A DNA stretch of 7,181 bases from Legionellales bacterium (lineage in GTDB: Bacteria > Pseudomonadota > Gammaproteobacteria > Legionellales > Legionellaceae): positions 1 through 7,181 of the forward strand of contig DNMA01000007.1 in the NCBI GenBank assembly GCA_003489505.1, in the 5' to 3' direction. The notes under the pieces are model-generated. The model saw only the letters and a list, made by a program, of their open reading frames with translations, was not told the DNA's origin and searched no databases. Below are positions 5,781 through 7,181 of this stretch, piece by piece. Made by a program: the position numbers and the translations under genes. Positions within the stretch are counted from its first letter, which is position 1. Every line of letters begins with the position of its first letter.

Positions 5781-7076
5781 ATGAATCAATTCGAAGGGAA
5801 ATTTAAAACCAAAGCCTATTTTATTTTCTTCTTAGCCTCCTGTTTTTACTTATATGAGTTTATTTTACAAGTGGCCCCCAGTGTGATGGCTCAACCGATG
5901 ATGCAAACCTTTCATGTGACTGCATCTGGTTTTGGAATTATTTCTGCTTTTTATTTTTATGCTTATGCCCCCATGCAGTTACCGGCAGGCTTAATGTTTG
6001 ACCGTTTTGGACCCAGACGATTAATGACTTTCGCATTATTACTTTGTGCGATGGGCTCATTTTTCTTTGCCTCAACCGATAGCGTCATTACCGCTGCGAT
6101 GGGTCGTTTTATGATTGGTGTGGGCTCTGCATTTTCATTTATCGGGGTTTTAGTGCTTTGCTCTCGTTGGTTTCCAGCAAAACATTTTGCTATTTTGGCA
6201 GGTGTTGCACAGTTAATGAGTTCAGTAGGCGCAATTTTTGGAGAAATGCCTCTAGCTTGGTTAATTAATCAAGTGGGGTGGAGACAATCTAGCTTTATTT
6301 TAGCCGTTATTGGTATTGGTTTATCGGCCTTGTTATGGTCATTTGTGCGTGATTATCCAGATGGTCACGAAGAGTTTAAAACTGAACCAGGTATTAAAGA
6401 AGAGTTTAAACGTTTAATGACCGTTTGTGGTAAAGCACATACTTGGAAAATAGGCGGTTATGCGTTTTGTATCTGGACACCCATTGCTGTTTTTGCTGCA
6501 CTTTGGGGTGTGCCTTATCTTCAAGCTAAATTTAATATCTCGGTCGTAGCAGCTTCGGGGATGTGTAGTTTAATTTGGGTTGGAATCGGCATTGGTAGTC
6601 CCGTTTTAGGTTGGTTAAGTGATCACATTTGTAACCGTCGTGTGGCATTGGGTTTAAGTTCTATCATGGGTTTGATAGCCACTTTAGTGATTTTATACAT
6701 GCCTGAAATTTCAATCGGTATGGCGTCTGTCATGTTTTTGATTTTTGGTTTGGGAGCAGGTGGTCAATCCGTGAGTTTTGCTGTGGTAAAAGATTATAAT
6801 CCTCCTCAGTTGGTCGGTACGGCTTCTGGTTTTAATAATTTATCAGTACTCATTGGTGGTTCGATATTTCAGCCACTGGTTGGCGTTTTATTGCATCATA
6901 GTCAACACTGGCACATGGTCAATGACGTACCGGTTTATGATGTTTTAGCTTATCAAAATGCTTTAATCATTATGCCAATTTGTTATTTTGTTAGTTTATT
7001 GATTGTGGCTTTTGGTTTAAAAGAATCTCATCCAAATTACACCCCTGTTTTAGAAAATAAAGCCAGCTGTTGTTAA
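5781..7076 (+). CDS. MFS transporter, 12 membrane segments
   Basis: This is a major facilitator superfamily carrier of 431 residues in the inner membrane. About twelve hydrophobic segments can be seen, near 12-34, 47-68, 77-97, 100-124, 133-156, 164-189, 222-243, 252-275, 284-305, 308-330, 342-367 and 389-412. They form two six-helix halves joined by a charged cytoplasmic loop at about 190-221. Motif A is clear in loop 2-3, GLMFDRFGPRR (70-80, Asp74), with a diverged copy in loop 8-9, GWLSDHICNRR (277-287). The N-terminal FYLYEFILQVAPSVM is typical of a group common in Legionella, Coxiella and Francisella relatives, some of which are amino-acid or nucleoside importers; that link is from memory of the family. 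The substrate cannot be read from the sequence. It has its own promoter and terminator, so it is probably a monocistronic unit, not an operon partner of anmK. An AmpG role is unlikely because AmpG is longer, with 14 segments. Confidence 0.88.
   Translation: MNQFEGKFKTKAYFIFFLASCFYLYEFILQVAPSVMAQPMMQTFHVTASGFGIISAFYFYAYAPMQLPAGLMFDRFGPRRLMTFALLLCAMGSFFFASTDSVITAAMGRFMIGVGSAFSFIGVLVLCSRWFPAKHFAILAGVAQLMSSVGAIFGEMPLAWLINQVGWRQSSFILAVIGIGLSALLWSFVRDYPDGHEEFKTEPGIKEEFKRLMTVCGKAHTWKIGGYAFCIWTPIAVFAALWGVPYLQAKFNISVVAASGMCSLIWVGIGIGSPVLGWLSDHICNRRVALGLSSIMGLIATLVILYMPEISIGMASVMFLIFGLGAGGQSVSFAVVKDYNPPQLVGTASGFNNLSVLIGGSIFQPLVGVLLHHSQHWHMVNDVPVYDVLAYQNALIIMPICYFVSLLIVAFGLKESHPNYTPVLENKASCC
6369..6410 (+). 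repeat. 12-bp direct repeat in the transporter's central loop
   Basis: GAAGAGTTTAAA occurs at 6369-6380 and again at 6399-6410, exactly 30 bp (ten codons) apart and in frame. It encodes EEFK at residues 197-200 and 207-210 of the charged loop between helices 6 and 7. It may be a relic of a small in-frame duplication in a length-tolerant loop, or chance. Confidence 0.5.
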
Positions 7077-7088
7077 TCTCTTAAAATC

Positions 7089-7124
7089 AACCGCTTGATT
7101 CATTTGGATTCTGCGGTTTATTTT
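7089..7124 (+). terminator. Rho-independent terminator after the MFS gene
   Basis: AACCGC (7089-7094) pairs with GCGGTT (7113-7118). Inside, after a 2x2 mismatch, GATTC (7097-7101) pairs with GGATT (7106-7110) using two wobbles, around an ATTT loop. The stem runs into TTTATTTT (7117-7124). An A run at 7083-7086 upstream of the stem could allow some activity on the minus strand too. It lies 12 nt after the transporter stop. Confidence 0.75.
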
Positions 7125-7181
7125 CATTCTGCTCAAAACAAAATCTACTTTTTACAAAATAAAATACATTATTTTTTATAC

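Noticed and set aside
7056..7076. C-terminal Ser-Cys-Cys of the transporter as a host prenylation-like tail
   Set aside because: A polytopic inner-membrane carrier would not meet host prenyltransferases, and two terminal cysteines alone are weak evidence.
7125..7181. AT-rich tail with TTTACA (7151-7156) and a truncated TATAC at the window end as a promoter
   Set aside because: No -10 hexamer at acceptable spacing is complete within the window, and such matches are expected by chance in DNA this AT-rich.
1..7181. A novel defence, mobile or secondary-metabolism system
   Set aside because: All long frames are recognisable housekeeping or MFS families in a conserved order, with no repeats, integrase, transposase or unexplained gene-sized gap.

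Overview
The window is an ordinary housekeeping stretch of a low-GC gammaproteobacterial chromosome. The order acpP-fabF-mltG-tmk-holB-tatD family is the classical fatty-acid, cell-wall and DNA-replication neighbourhood known from E. coli and relatives. The closest familiar sequences are gammaproteobacterial: an E. coli-like ACP tail, a FabF starting with the KRRVVVTG block, and an E. coli-type thymidylate kinase. AT-rich codon use and a transporter of the 'FYxYEF' MFS type, which I associate with Legionella, Coxiella and Francisella relatives, suggest a Legionellales-like host. That placement is inference and cannot be proven from this window.

Layout, all on the plus strand. Bases 1-80 are the 3' end of acpP, followed by a strong intrinsic terminator (91-137). 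fabF (169-1410) starts at TTG behind a good Shine-Dalgarno. Then mltG (1415-2416), tmk (2406-3041), holB (3038-3850), a TatD-family hydrolase (3850-4635) and anmK (4635-5714) follow. Every junction from fabF to anmK is a 4-nt gap or an overlap (11, 4, 1 and 1 nt), so these six genes are almost certainly one translationally coupled operon. The gap 5715-5780 carries a near-consensus sigma-70 promoter with two adjacent perfect inverted repeats. It drives a separate 12-helix MFS transporter (5781-7076), which ends in an intrinsic terminator (7089-7124). The last ~57 bases are AT-rich and I see no gene in them.

How the genes fit together: AcpP and FabF elongate fatty acids. MltG cleaves nascent peptidoglycan strands and leaves 1,6-anhydroMurNAc ends, and AnmK phosphorylates free anhydroMurNAc during wall recycling. 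Tmk makes dTDP for DNA synthesis, HolB is the clamp-loader delta' subunit, and the TatD protein is a metal-dependent DNase. Relative to E. coli, pabC is missing between fabF and mltG, and anmK has joined the end of the operon.

I see no mobile element, CRISPR array, RNA gene or defence system. The most interesting non-coding signal is the pair of dyads inside the transporter promoter.
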